Shown here: piece by piece, positions 7,756-16,855 of the stretch
Layout of the letters: each line of letters starts with the position of its first letter
How positions within the stretch are numbered: position 1 is the first letter of the stretch
Origin: Mesorhizobium sp. Z1-4
Lineage (GTDB): Bacteria; Pseudomonadota; Alphaproteobacteria; Rhizobiales; Rhizobiaceae
Direction: 5' to 3'
Length of the DNA stretch: 64,000 nt
Assembly (NCBI RefSeq): GCF_004000235.1
Contig: NZ_RCIO01000002.1
Location: 327,501-391,500 of the forward strand
The notes under the pieces: generated by a model
Database searches by the model: none
What the model was told of the DNA's origin: nothing
The model's input: the letters and a program-made list of their open reading frames with translations, nothing else
Position numbers and translations under genes: made by a program

Positions 7756-9486
7756 ATGTCTCACGTGACCATGACGGATATGCCGCATATGCCAGCGCAA
7801 GGCGCTCATTTCGACCGCGCCCGCCTTGCGCAATGGCTTATTTTCGTGGTGACGGCGGCACTGATGCTGGCGCCGGCCCTCCCCATCCTTCTGCAGGTAT
7901 TTGTCGACCGTCCGCTGTATGCGCAGGACTGGCAGTTCACGCTTGGCAACATCACCGACATCTTTCGGTCCGAACGTGTCGGCCAGGTGGCGGCGACCAC
8001 CGGGCTGTTTGCCGTGTTCAGCGTGATCATCGCTCAGGTTCTCGGCATTTCCGCCGCCCTGTTGATCGGCCGGACGGATATGCCTGGCCGCAAACTGATG
8101 GGCGACGTGCTGATGTGGCCCCTGTATCTGTCGCATCTCATTTTTGCGCTGGGCTGGGTCGTCATGTACGGGCCCTCCGGCTTTGTCACGCAGGCGATCG
8201 CGCAGCAGTCGAGCGCGCCCTGGAACCTGTATTCCATAGGCGGCATGTCACTGGTTGCCGGCATCTCCCAGGCGCCACTGGCATATTTGTATTGCCTTTA
8301 CGGCGCAGTCCGTTCGGTGGACTCCTCGCTGGAAAGCGCGGCGCGAACGGTGGGTGCCGGACCCCTGCAGGTGCTGCGGTGGGTGACGCTGCCCCTGATG
8401 GTTCCCTCCATCATCACCTCCACGGCCCTCAATCTGGTCATCGCTGTCGAGACGCTGTCCATTCCGCTGTTTCTCGGCCGGCCGGCCCGGATCGAAACGC
8501 TGTCGGCGTTTCTGTACGGGGAAGGTATTGCTTCTTCTTCGCCCAATCATGGCCTCGTAGCAGCGTCGTCACTGCTGTTGATGATGCTTGTCGGCTCGAC
8601 CCTGGTCCTGCAACGAATTCTGCTGCGGCAAGGCCATCGCTATGAGACGGTCAAAGGCAAAGGGTCGCGCCCGATGCCGCTTGGTCTCGGTCGGTTGCGC
8701 TGGCCGTTGGCGGCGCTCACGGCGCTTATCCTGCTTGTCACCGTAGTGGTGCCGATCTCGGGGATTTTCCTCCGCGCCTTTACGACATTTCTGTCGCCGC
8801 TCATTCCGTTGTCCAAGGTTCTGACCTTGAACAATTTCAGCAAGTTGTTTGCGGATGAGGCAAACATCCGGGCCATCGTGAACACCGTCGAAATCTCACT
8901 TATCTCGGCCGCGCTGGGTACGGCGCTTGCGGTGGCCGTTGCCCTTGTCGTGCAGCGCTCGACCTTCCGGTTTACCGGCACTCTTGAGGCGCTCGCCTAT
9001 TCGCCGCGGGTGGTGCCGGGTCTGATCACCGGCCTCGGTGTCTTTTATGCTGCAATCATTCTTCCGCCGATGGGCTGGCTGCGCGGCAATATCGGTATCA
9101 TCGTCGTGGCTTACGTTATGGCGACACTGCCGCTTGCTCTTGGTGTCATTCAGCCTGCCATCGTGCAGGTTAGCCGCGATCTCGACAAGGCGGCTCGCAC
9201 CGTCGGGGCGGATTGGACCGGTGCGATGCGGATCGTCATGATCCCTTTGCTGCGGCCGGCGCTGCTGGGCAGCTTCATCCTGCTCTTCGTGTTTCACCTG
9301 AAGTCCTATGTGATCGCGATCTTTCTCATGGCTCCCGGTCTTGAAGTCATGGGTGTCTCGATGCTGTCGCTCTGGACAAATGGCGAGGTGGGATTGCTGG
9401 CCGCATTTGCCTCGTTGCAGATCGTGATGATTGCGGTGCTTCTTGTCCTCGCGCGCATCCTATTTAAGGTTAAGATCTATGACTGA
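7756..9486 (+). CDS. ABC importer permease, two fused membrane modules (FbpB/ThiP type)
   Basis: A 576-residue inner-membrane protein with two binding-protein-dependent transport modules. Two EAA-loop motifs are visible: ESAARTVGAGPLQVLRWVTL in the first half and DKAARTVGADWTGAMRIVMI in the second. About twelve hydrophobic segments are visible, starting near residue 22. This tandem architecture is typical of Fe3+/thiamine-type importers, where a single polypeptide forms the whole channel. ATAAGGA lies upstream of the ATG. Its last 8 nt overlap the ATPase gene. Confidence 0.94.
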   Translation: MSHVTMTDMPHMPAQGAHFDRARLAQWLIFVVTAALMLAPALPILLQVFVDRPLYAQDWQFTLGNITDIFRSERVGQVAATTGLFAVFSVIIAQVLGISAALLIGRTDMPGRKLMGDVLMWPLYLSHLIFALGWVVMYGPSGFVTQAIAQQSSAPWNLYSIGGMSLVAGISQAPLAYLYCLYGAVRSVDSSLESAARTVGAGPLQVLRWVTLPLMVPSIITSTALNLVIAVETLSIPLFLGRPARIETLSAFLYGEGIASSSPNHGLVAASSLLLMMLVGSTLVLQRILLRQGHRYETVKGKGSRPMPLGLGRLRWPLAALTALILLVTVVVPISGIFLRAFTTFLSPLIPLSKVLTLNNFSKLFADEANIRAIVNTVEISLISAALGTALAVAVALVVQRSTFRFTGTLEALAYSPRVVPGLITGLGVFYAAIILPPMGWLRGNIGIIVVAYVMATLPLALGVIQPAIVQVSRDLDKAARTVGADWTGAMRIVMIPLLRPALLGSFILLFVFHLKSYVIAIFLMAPGLEVMGVSMLSLWTNGEVGLLAAFASLQIVMIAVLLVLARILFKVKIYD

Positions 9487-10552
9487 ACTGGTGCTGAAGA
9501 ACGTCTCGCGCAGATATGGCAACACACTCGCGATAGACAAGGTCAACATCACCGTTGCGAATGGCGAGTTCCTGACCCTGCTGGGGCCTTCCGGCTGCGG
9601 CAAGTCGACCACTCTGTCGACCATTGCCGGGCTGGACCGCCCGACTGGCGGATCCATCAGCTTCGGCGACAACGTGCTGTTCGACGCCGAGGATGGCACG
9701 TTCCTTCAACCCGAGGCGCGGGGCTTCGGCGTGGTGTTTCAAAGTTACGCCCTGTGGCCGCATATGACCGTTGAAGGCAATGTCGGTCTGGGCCTGAAAC
9801 TGCGAAAGATACCGGCAGCTGAACGCAACAAGCGCATCTCCGAGGTGCTGGATCTCGTCGGGCTCGGCCCGCTCGCCAAACGGTACCCGGGCGAACTGTC
9901 GGGTGGTCAGCAGCAACGCGTTGCCCTGGCAAGGGCGATTGTTTTCCGGCCTCCCCTGCTGCTGCTTGACGAACCGCTCTCAAACCTCGATGCCCAATTG
10001 CGGCAGCAGGCGCGCGTCTGGCTCAAGGATATTCAGCGGGAGCTGGGGCTGACGACCATCTATGTGACACATGATCAGGACGAGGCTCTTGCCATGTCCG
10101 ACCGGATCGTGGTGATGCGCAGCGGCAAGATCGTTCAGCTCGGCACGCCGCAGGAGATTTATCGCACACCTGTCCACCCGTTCGTCGCCAGCTTCATAGG
10201 CAATGCCAACCTTATCGAAGTGACAGGCGGTGCGGCCGCGCAGGCGGGCGGATGCGACGTCAGGCTGGCGGACGGGCAGGTCATTCGCGCCCAGACCCCA
10301 CTCGGCAATCTGAACGCGGGGAAACAATTGCTCGCCGTTCGTCCGCATCTCATAAGTTGCACCAAGGCGGACAACGCATCCGAAGTGGCGGTCGAGTTCG
10401 GCATGGAGAACTATCTCGGCGACCATTTCGAACAGGTCGTCCGGGTTGCAGGAACGGAGATGCGTCTGAGCCTGGACGAGCCGAGGCCGCGGGGCGGCGG
10501 CAAAATATGGATCCGCAACGAAGACGCCATGGTCTTCGAGGCGGAGCGGTAG
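9479..10552 (+). CDS. ABC importer ATP-binding protein (Fe(III)/thiamine/polyamine-type, with TOBE domain)
   Basis: A 357-residue ATPase with Walker A GPSGCGKST, the LSGGQQQRVALARA signature, Walker B LLLLDEPLSNLD and the H-loop YVTHDQDEA. A C-terminal TOBE-like segment begins after about residue 240. Start ATG 9479 is chosen because the domain begins at once (MTELVLKNVSRRYG) and overlaps the permease stop by 8 nt. It completes the importer with the two preceding genes. Confidence 0.95.
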   Translation: MTELVLKNVSRRYGNTLAIDKVNITVANGEFLTLLGPSGCGKSTTLSTIAGLDRPTGGSISFGDNVLFDAEDGTFLQPEARGFGVVFQSYALWPHMTVEGNVGLGLKLRKIPAAERNKRISEVLDLVGLGPLAKRYPGELSGGQQQRVALARAIVFRPPLLLLDEPLSNLDAQLRQQARVWLKDIQRELGLTTIYVTHDQDEALAMSDRIVVMRSGKIVQLGTPQEIYRTPVHPFVASFIGNANLIEVTGGAAAQAGGCDVRLADGQVIRAQTPLGNLNAGKQLLAVRPHLISCTKADNASEVAVEFGMENYLGDHFEQVVRVAGTEMRLSLDEPRPRGGGKIWIRNEDAMVFEAER

Positions 10553-10561
10553 GAGAGTGGC

Positions 10562-11230
10562 GTGGAAGAAACGGAACCTGTCGATACGGTCGATGTGACG
10601 GAGGCGCTGCGCAGCGACATCCTGCTGGGGGGACTGCGCCCCGGCGAATGGCTCCGACAGGTCGACCTGCAACGGCGCTACGACTGCACACGCAGCGCGG
10701 TACGCACTGCCCTGGCAAACCTCACCTCACGGCAGATGGTAGAGCACATCCCCAACCGTGGCTTCCGGGTGGTTCAGCCGTCCTCCGAACTCCGGCTGGA
10801 AATTACGGCAGTTCGCCTGTTGCTCGAGCTTTCGGCTGTCGACGATATCGTGGAATGCGCAACGAAAGCGGACATCGCGGAGATACGGTCTGCCGCCGTC
10901 GCATTCGACGAGGGGGTTGATGTTGTTCCCTATAATGAGATGCGCCGCCGCAACCATCTGTTTCACCGCGCATTGATTGCGCCGGCACGCAACTCCACGC
11001 TGGTAAACCTGACAAATGAGTTGCGCGAGCGCGACCTTCCCGGCGACTGGTCGAGCTGGTCGATTGCCTCCAACGTACGCCGTTCCAGCGCCGATCACCT
11101 GGCGATGGTAGCCGCGCTGGAGGCAAGAGACGCGGCGCGGCTTCGAGGATTGATCGAAGCCCATCTGACGGCATGGAAAACCGAGCAGGGCGCTCTGGAC
11201 GCAGTTGCAAAAGAGCGGCGGACCGGCTGA
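10562..11230 (+). CDS. GntR-family regulator, FCD subfamily (GntR1)
   Basis: A 222-residue protein with an N-terminal winged helix (about 10-75; GEWLRQVDLQRRYDCTRSAV, RGFRVV) and an alpha-helical FCD effector domain with the usual metal-site histidines (NHLFHRAL, DHLAMV, EAHLTA). The GTG start has AGGAGAG upstream. It is the last gene of the hydrolase/transporter operon, 9 nt after the ATPase. FCD regulators commonly repress their own catabolic operon; the palindromes at 3819 and 11316 are the best candidate sites. Confidence 0.92.
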   Translation: MEETEPVDTVDVTEALRSDILLGGLRPGEWLRQVDLQRRYDCTRSAVRTALANLTSRQMVEHIPNRGFRVVQPSSELRLEITAVRLLLELSAVDDIVECATKADIAEIRSAAVAFDEGVDVVPYNEMRRRNHLFHRALIAPARNSTLVNLTNELRERDLPGDWSSWSIASNVRRSSADHLAMVAALEARDAARLRGLIEAHLTAWKTEQGALDAVAKERRTG

Positions 11231-11315
11231 TACCCTATGCAAGCAGGTCGTGTTGCCGGTCCAGTCACGGCCCGGCACCCGGCCACCGAACGCTTGGCGC
11301 TGCGACGCGATTGAC

Positions 11316-11331
11316 CTGCAAGATGTTGCAG
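11316..11331. promoter_or_regulatory. Second copy of the CTGCAA-N4-TTGCAG operator
   Basis: The arms are identical to those at 3819-3834, with centre GATG instead of GATC. The bases after it (CTT-CCCG) are also shared. It lies 63 nt upstream of the TRAP binding-protein start, almost the same distance as the first copy from its gene. TTGACC at 11311-11316 abuts it and could be a -35 element. Confidence 0.7.
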
Positions 11332-11394
11332 CTTTCCCGGAGTTGCGGCTCCGCTAAGTTCGCACTTCATGGATTTGCAGAGGGAGGTGCAAAA

Positions 11395-12444
11395 ATGATC
11401 GCATTTGACAAAATTCGCCTCGGCTTCCGCCGGGCTCCAAACCCATTCAATCGCAAAGGGCTGCCGGCTGCCATTCTTGGTGCGGCGGCATTCCTCGTTA
11501 TGTCCGCGGTAGTTCCCGCATCCGCGGAAACATGGCGCATGGCGAGCAAGGTTCCGCCAGACAGCCCCGAAGGCCGTTCGTTCCAGGTGTTCGCTGACAA
11601 GGTCGCGGAATTCAGCAATGGCCGGCTGACCGTGGATGTCTTTCCCTCCGAGCAGCTCGGCGGCACCGAGGTAACGCTGGAACAGCTACAGGCCGGTTTG
11701 ATCCACGTTTATCCCGAAGACAGCGGCTTCCTGCAGAAGTGGGTGCCGGAGGTCAAATGGATCGGCTCCGAGTTCATTTTCGACGACCGCGCTCACTGGA
11801 GCCGGTTTCTGGAAACCGAGCTTGTCACGAGCTGGTTCGGCAAAGTCGAGGAACTGGCCGGAATATCGATCATCGGCAAGGAATCCGACTTCGTCAGGGG
11901 CCCATACAACGTGCAGGCCAGCACCAGGCCGTGGCGCAATCTGAGCGAAATGTCCGGCATCAAGCTGAGGTCGCACAACAACCAGCTCGCGGTCGACATC
12001 TGGACGCATCTGGGCGCCGATGTTCGGGTGCTCGACTGGACCGACGTCTATCAGTCTCTCGATACCGGTATCGTTGAAGCGGCCAACAGCCCGATCGGGC
12101 TTGTCGAACCCATGCGTTTTTATGAAGTCGCGCCGCATATCATCCGGCACGATGCGAAATCGCAGGGTATCGCCTTCATGGTCAACACGAAGGCATATCG
12201 CGGGCTCGATGCCGAACTGCGAGACGCTGTCGACCGCGCGCAGCAGGCGGCGGGTGCCTATAGTGCGGAGCTGATGGAAAAGTTCGCGGCAGAGTCGATC
12301 GAGCGCATGACGGCAACCGGTGTCGAATACTACGAAATCGACAATGCGGACTTCATCGAGCGCATGGCCGGGTTCTATGGGGACCTAGAAAGCGAAGGTA
12401 CGCTGCCGGAAGGTTTCCTGGACGCTGTAGCGTCAACCAGGTGA
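11395..12444 (+). CDS. dctP: TRAP transporter periplasmic substrate-binding protein (DctP)
   Basis: A 349-residue DctP-family receptor. A signal peptide occupies about residues 1-44 (long n-region, then a hydrophobic stretch ending PASAE). The mature protein starts ETWRMASKVPPDSPEG and contains FADKVAEFSNGRLTVDVFPS, the family core. Start ATG 11395 has GGGAGG 8 nt upstream. TRAP receptors bind carboxylate-bearing organic solutes and use a sodium/proton gradient for uptake. It is the first gene of a complete DctPQM operon and carries the palindrome shared with the upstream operon. Confidence 0.94.
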   Translation: MIAFDKIRLGFRRAPNPFNRKGLPAAILGAAAFLVMSAVVPASAETWRMASKVPPDSPEGRSFQVFADKVAEFSNGRLTVDVFPSEQLGGTEVTLEQLQAGLIHVYPEDSGFLQKWVPEVKWIGSEFIFDDRAHWSRFLETELVTSWFGKVEELAGISIIGKESDFVRGPYNVQASTRPWRNLSEMSGIKLRSHNNQLAVDIWTHLGADVRVLDWTDVYQSLDTGIVEAANSPIGLVEPMRFYEVAPHIIRHDAKSQGIAFMVNTKAYRGLDAELRDAVDRAQQAAGAYSAELMEKFAAESIERMTATGVEYYEIDNADFIERMAGFYGDLESEGTLPEGFLDAVASTR

Positions 12445-12451
12445 GACAAGC

Positions 12452-12970
12452 GTGATCTTCGTGCAATCACTCCGACTTGTACGTCTCGGACTGGACGTTT
12501 GCGAGCGCGGGTTTCTACTGCTCGCAAACGTCATCCTCATTACGATGCTGGCGATCAACACGCTGAACATCACGTCCCGGGCCGTTTTCGACATAAGTCT
12601 GGTTTGGGTATTTCCGTGGACGGCGTTTCTGTTCGTCTGGCTGACGTTCGTCACCTTCTTCGTGATCTACCGTCGGGCTCGCGACATTACGGTTGATTTC
12701 GTCGTTGCCAGACTGGGCCGCAGATTGCGGAAGGCCGTGCAGCTTGTCGTCAGTCTTGTAACCGTGTTCGTGATGGTCGTGATCCTAGCGGAGATGGACC
12801 GCATCTTCGCATCACAGGTCGGCGAAATCGAAATCGTCGGACTGGAGCGCTACACGCTCTCAATACCGTTGTTCGCAAGCTGCGCCCTTATCCTGATCAA
12901 CACAATCGTAGACACGATCTGGTCGGTCGTCGGAACCGCGCCCAAAGCCGCAGACACTCAGGGAACGTGA
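12452..12970 (+). CDS. dctQ: TRAP transporter small permease (DctQ)
   Basis: A 172-residue protein with four predicted membrane helices (about 20-42, 54-76, 93-115, 134-156), the DctQ layout. WVFPWTAFLFVWLTFVTFFV is the typical second-helix region. It starts at GTG 12452, 7 nt after the DctP stop, and ends one base before the DctM start. It supports the large permease in sodium-driven uptake. Confidence 0.9.
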   Translation: MIFVQSLRLVRLGLDVCERGFLLLANVILITMLAINTLNITSRAVFDISLVWVFPWTAFLFVWLTFVTFFVIYRRARDITVDFVVARLGRRLRKAVQLVVSLVTVFVMVVILAEMDRIFASQVGEIEIVGLERYTLSIPLFASCALILINTIVDTIWSVVGTAPKAADTQGT

Positions 12971-12971
12971 C

Positions 12972-14255
12972 ATGACCTTCATGCTTTTCGCGCTTTTCGT
13001 CGGGCTTGTCGTTCTCGGCGTGCCGATCACAATGGCCATTGGTGCGTCGGTCATACTCGCCTTGATCTATGCCGGCTTCGGCTCAGAGCTGCATATCATG
13101 CCGCAGCAGATCCTGGAGGGCGTGGACAGGCCCGCCCTGCTGGCCGTTCCTTTTTTCGTGCTGGCCGGCAATCTGATGAATGCAGTCGGTATGACCGATC
13201 GGATTTTCCGGTTTGCCACGGCGTTGGTGGGGCACACCAAAGCCGGCCTGGCGCAGGTCAACGTCGTCGCATCGATGGTGTTTGCCGGGATTTCGGGGGC
13301 ATCGGTCGCGGACACGGCGGGGCTTGGCACCGTCGAGATGAAGGCGATGCGCGAACGAGGCTATCCGGCAGATTTTGCCGCGGCCCTTTCCGTCGTTTCG
13401 TCCGTGATCGGGCCGCTGATTCCGCCGTCTATTCCGCTCATCATCTACGCCTTTCTTTCGTCGACCTCCGTGGCGCGCCTGTTCCTGGCCGGCATCGTGC
13501 CCGGCATTCTGGTTGGCGTGTCTCTCATGATCTACAACAGGATGGTCGCTGACCGGTACAATTTCCCGCGTGAGGAAAAGGCGCCGGCTCGCGTTGTCCT
13601 GCGGGAGGCGATCGACGGGCTGGCGGCGCTGGTTGCACCTGCGATCATTCTCGGCGCAATGCTGTGGGGCTTCACCACCGCATCCGAAGCCGGTGTTCTG
13701 GCATGTGTCTATTCGCTGCTGCTTGGGGCCGTTTACCGGACGCTCGATGCGCGCAAGCTGTGGGAGGCAGTGACAGAGACCGCGATCATTACCGGCATCA
13801 TCATGATCATTGTCGGCTACTCACAGGTGATGGGCTGGCTGCTGGCAATCGAGCAGGCGCCCCAGTACCTGGCCAACAGCATCGTGTTTGTCAGCGACAA
13901 CAAGCACATTTTTATGATCCTGATGATCGCCGTCGTGCTCTTGCTCGGGATGATCGTGGAAGGCGTCCCGATCACCCTGATCCTGGTTCCGATGCTGCTC
14001 CCCATCGTCGACCAGATGGGTATCGACCGGATACAGTTCGGGGTGGTGTTTACCCTGGCGCTTTTGATGGGCGTGGCCACACCGCCGATGGGGATTGGCC
14101 TCTACATCATGGTGGGCATCTCCAAAGAGCCGATGGAGCGAATAGCAGCGGCCGCTCTGCCGATGCTGATCCCGTTGCTGGTGGTGCTGTTGCTGATCGC
14201 CTATATCCCGGCGCTCACGCTATTCCTTCCGAACCTGGTGATGGGTCTGGAATAG
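12972..14255 (+). CDS. dctM: TRAP transporter large permease (DctM)
   Basis: A 427-residue, largely hydrophobic protein of the DctM family, about 12 helices. Hallmarks are the N-terminal GVPITMAIGASVILAL, the GASVADTAG segment, the IPPSIPLIIYA loop, and the mirrored repeat ATPPMGIGLYIMVGIS. Its length is normal for the family. It forms the transport channel with DctQ. A strong hairpin terminator follows at 14291. Confidence 0.95.
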   Translation: MTFMLFALFVGLVVLGVPITMAIGASVILALIYAGFGSELHIMPQQILEGVDRPALLAVPFFVLAGNLMNAVGMTDRIFRFATALVGHTKAGLAQVNVVASMVFAGISGASVADTAGLGTVEMKAMRERGYPADFAAALSVVSSVIGPLIPPSIPLIIYAFLSSTSVARLFLAGIVPGILVGVSLMIYNRMVADRYNFPREEKAPARVVLREAIDGLAALVAPAIILGAMLWGFTTASEAGVLACVYSLLLGAVYRTLDARKLWEAVTETAIITGIIMIIVGYSQVMGWLLAIEQAPQYLANSIVFVSDNKHIFMILMIAVVLLLGMIVEGVPITLILVPMLLPIVDQMGIDRIQFGVVFTLALLMGVATPPMGIGLYIMVGISKEPMERIAAAALPMLIPLLVVLLLIAYIPALTLFLPNLVMGLE

Positions 14256-14290
14256 CCACTGCCTTAAGGCACGCGCCGATGCGTTGTGAC

Positions 14291-14325
14291 CGGTGCGCCC
14301 CTGTCTTTGTGACGGGGGCGCACCG
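14291..14325. terminator. Hairpin terminator between convergent genes
   Basis: CGGTGCGCCCC (14291-14301) pairs with GGGGCGCACCG (14315-14325) as a perfect 11-bp stem with a 13-nt loop. It lies 36 nt after dctM and about 130 nt from the end of the convergent DMT gene. The T tract on either side is poor, so it may work by itself or with Rho. The remainder of 14256-14458 shows nothing else. Confidence 0.6.
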
Positions 14326-14458
14326 TTATCAATGCGAGCCTTTGCAATGACATTGTCCGACAGGGCCGCAACAGGGGCTTGAGACGTTACGCCGGCGCTC
14401 ATACCCGCAGCTATTGCGTAACTGCCGGTTCTGCGGCCGGCGCCGTGCAGCTCCAGCC

Positions 14459-15358
14459 TTATGAGGCGGGCGCAGCCTGTCTGGCCGGCCGCCGCCGCCG
14501 CGCCGAGGTGAGCGCCCACACCGAGTGGGCGATCAGTGTCACCACCAGTATTGTGCCTCCGATCAGCGAGGCGGTTGTGGGCACTTCGGCGAAGATCATC
14601 CACACCCACACGGGTGTGAGCACGGTTTCCAGCAGGTAGAACATCGCCACTTCCGGCCCAGATATGTATTTCGGCCCGGTTGCGAGACAGAAGAACGAAA
14701 GCGGCAGAACGACGATGCCGGTCAGCAGTACCCACAATGGCTGCTCGACACGGAACCCGACCTGGCTCACCATCACGACGCCGAGCAGGGCCGGCAGGGC
14801 GAATGCCACGAGCGCGGCAAAGCCCATATCCTTGGCCGAAGCTCTGGTGACGGTGATCGCGCTTGCCAGAAGGATCGACGAGGCGACCGCGAAGAGATCG
14901 CCGACGATATTGCCGCGGCCCAGGCTGTCGAGCACGATGATCGATACGCCACCCAGCATGAACGCCATTGCCACCATTGTCGACGCTCTTGGCCGTTCGC
15001 CGAGAAACAACCATCCTAGAAGCGAAGCAAAGACGGTGTTGAAGGCGAGGATAAAGACCAGATTTGCAGTCGATGTGTGGAAAACGGCCATCACGAAGGT
15101 GACCGAGGCGGTGCCATATAGCGCGGCTACCAGAAGGCCAGCGCGCCCGGGGATCAAAGTCGGCGGGTTCTTGCGAACCAGCGCCCAGATCAGCCAGAGG
15201 GCGATCGAGGCAAGAAATGTCGTTCCGCTTCGCAACATGACGATCGACCACGGGTCGCCGTCGGCGAGCAGGATCAGCGGAATATCGATGGTCAGGGCGA
15301 GACCGCCGATCGCGGTGACTACGAGCCCCTTGGCATAGTTGGCATTGGTCGTGGACAT
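14459..15358 (-). CDS. EamA/DMT-family transporter
   Basis: A 299-residue membrane protein with ten predicted helices in two EamA repeats (first about 10-140, second about 150-285). An Arg-rich cytoplasmic tail (SARRRRPARQ) follows. DMT proteins export amino acids, amines or other metabolites. It lies 59 nt downstream of the amidohydrolase gene on the same strand, so it probably exports a product or intermediate of that enzyme. Start ATG 15358 is preferred over the adjacent TTG. Confidence 0.9.
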   Translation of the reverse strand: MSTTNANYAKGLVVTAIGGLALTIDIPLILLADGDPWSIVMLRSGTTFLASIALWLIWALVRKNPPTLIPGRAGLLVAALYGTASVTFVMAVFHTSTANLVFILAFNTVFASLLGWLFLGERPRASTMVAMAFMLGGVSIIVLDSLGRGNIVGDLFAVASSILLASAITVTRASAKDMGFAALVAFALPALLGVVMVSQVGFRVEQPLWVLLTGIVVLPLSFFCLATGPKYISGPEVAMFYLLETVLTPVWVWMIFAEVPTTASLIGGTILVVTLIAHSVWALTSARRRRPARQAAPAS

Positions 15359-15417
15359 CAAAGAACTCGCGTTTGCCGCTCCCAGGCGGTCGCTTCCGTC
15401 GATCGTTTCTTGCCGGG

Positions 15418-16836
15418 TCAGAACGCGGGCAGGGGGCGGTAGCGGCGCGAAGCGACTTCCTGGCGGACCTTGTCCGCACCGGCCGATGCTTCTTCGCGCA
15501 GCGCCTGCATATCGATGGTTGTGAAGTTACCGCGATCGTAGAGCACCCGTCCGGCCACGATGGTCTGGACGATCTCGGCGCGGCTTCCGTAGCGTACCAG
15601 TTCGCTTGGAACGTCCTGCGCTGCCATGAAGTGCGGCGCCGTCCCATCCAGCACCAGAAAATCGGCAGCCTTGCCGGCTTCCAGCGATCCCGTCACGTGT
15701 TCGATGCGCAGGCACGATGCGGATTCGATGGTGGCCATTTCAAGCAGCGCGCCCGCCGGCAGAAATTCGGCGTCGAAACGCTCGACACCCCAGCGCGCGC
15801 CATGGACGAGCCAGGCGGCCCGCATGGTGGCGAACATGTCGTTGGCCTGGTTGTCGCAGCCGAGCGCAACGCGAATGCCGGCGGCCCTGAAACGCGGCAG
15901 GTTCGGGATAGCATTCAGGTTGGCCACACACTCGATCGGCGAGTGTGCCAATGCCGCGTTGCCCGCGGCCAGGATCTCGATCTCCTGCTCGCTGGCAAGG
16001 ACCGCATGAACAGCAACAAGGTGCTCATCCACGACCCCGAGATCGTACAATCTTTCGATCGGGCGGCGTTTCCAGACATCAAGGCAGAACTCGACCTCTT
16101 CGCGGTCACGTCCGGTGTGGACCTGAAGGGTTGTGTCGAAGCGGCGCGCAAGGGCGGCGCCATCCGTGAAGTAGCGAGGCGAGAATCCCAAAAGCGCGGA
16201 GGCGTTCACCGCGGCATGGATCAGACCGTTTCCGCGGGAAGGGAAACGCTGGAGCAAGGCCTCGGTGCGCAGGAGATCGGCTTCGGCCTCGCCGTCCCTT
16301 GCCTTGGCCCATGAGCGGTCGTTGATCTGGCTGTAGAGCGATGCGTGATGAAAATCCTGATCGGCGCGGCCGCGCGCCAATACGCTGCGAATACCCACTT
16401 CTTCCAGCGTTTCGAGGATGGCGCTTTCGTGATCGGGATTAAGCGTGCCTTCACACAGGGTGGTGACGCCCGCGCGCAGCATCTGGGCGCTGAGCAGCCG
16501 GACGGTGGATGCCGCTTCCGCCGCTGTCAGCACGCGCTGCGCGGGGTTGTATATACGCGGGATCATCGGCAGTTCGCCGGATGTCAGGCCGCGCACGAAA
16601 CACTGCGTGCAATGGGTGTGCGCGTCGATAAACCCGGGCATCAGCAGCGCGTCGGACCCGCCGAGCTCTTCGGCGGGGCTGTAGCGCGCGGATATTTCCG
16701 CGTTCGTTCCGACTGCCAGGATCACGCCTTTGTCGATGGCAATGGCGCCGTCTTCGATGATCCGGCGGCCAGTGTCCATTGTAACGATCTTGCCGCGTGC
16801 AATCATCTGCACGGGCCGCTGCTGTTCCGCGGTCAT
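15418..16836 (-). CDS. Amidohydrolase (chlorohydrolase / S-adenosylhomocysteine-deaminase-like subgroup)
   Basis: A 472-residue metal-dependent hydrolase. Metal ligands are visible as DAHTH (about 71-75), a central VHT, AVHAVLASEQE, and the late LGCDNQANDMF Asp. The subgroup deaminates or dechlorinates N-heterocycles and related compounds. The ATG start has AGAGGA upstream. It lies 19 nt after gntR2 and before the DMT exporter, forming a GntR-hydrolase-exporter operon. A second enzyme of the same superfamily is encoded on the other arm of the divergent block at 22015. Substrate unknown. Confidence 0.9.
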   Translation of the reverse strand: MTAEQQRPVQMIARGKIVTMDTGRRIIEDGAIAIDKGVILAVGTNAEISARYSPAEELGGSDALLMPGFIDAHTHCTQCFVRGLTSGELPMIPRIYNPAQRVLTAAEAASTVRLLSAQMLRAGVTTLCEGTLNPDHESAILETLEEVGIRSVLARGRADQDFHHASLYSQINDRSWAKARDGEAEADLLRTEALLQRFPSRGNGLIHAAVNASALLGFSPRYFTDGAALARRFDTTLQVHTGRDREEVEFCLDVWKRRPIERLYDLGVVDEHLVAVHAVLASEQEIEILAAGNAALAHSPIECVANLNAIPNLPRFRAAGIRVALGCDNQANDMFATMRAAWLVHGARWGVERFDAEFLPAGALLEMATIESASCLRIEHVTGSLEAGKAADFLVLDGTAPHFMAAQDVPSELVRYGSRAEIVQTIVAGRVLYDRGNFTTIDMQALREEASAGADKVRQEVASRRYRPLPAF

Positions 16837-16855
16837 GGCGATCCTCTGTTGGGCG

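Noticed and set aside
6600-10552. Iron uptake operon
   Set aside because: The transporter subtype fits iron, but the coupled amidase and hydrolases and the GntR regulator do not; no Fur-like site was seen upstream.
14220-15647. Long minus-strand open frame of 475 codons
   Set aside because: It is out of frame with the EamA transporter and the amidohydrolase on the same strand, is Arg/Pro-rich and has no domain signature.
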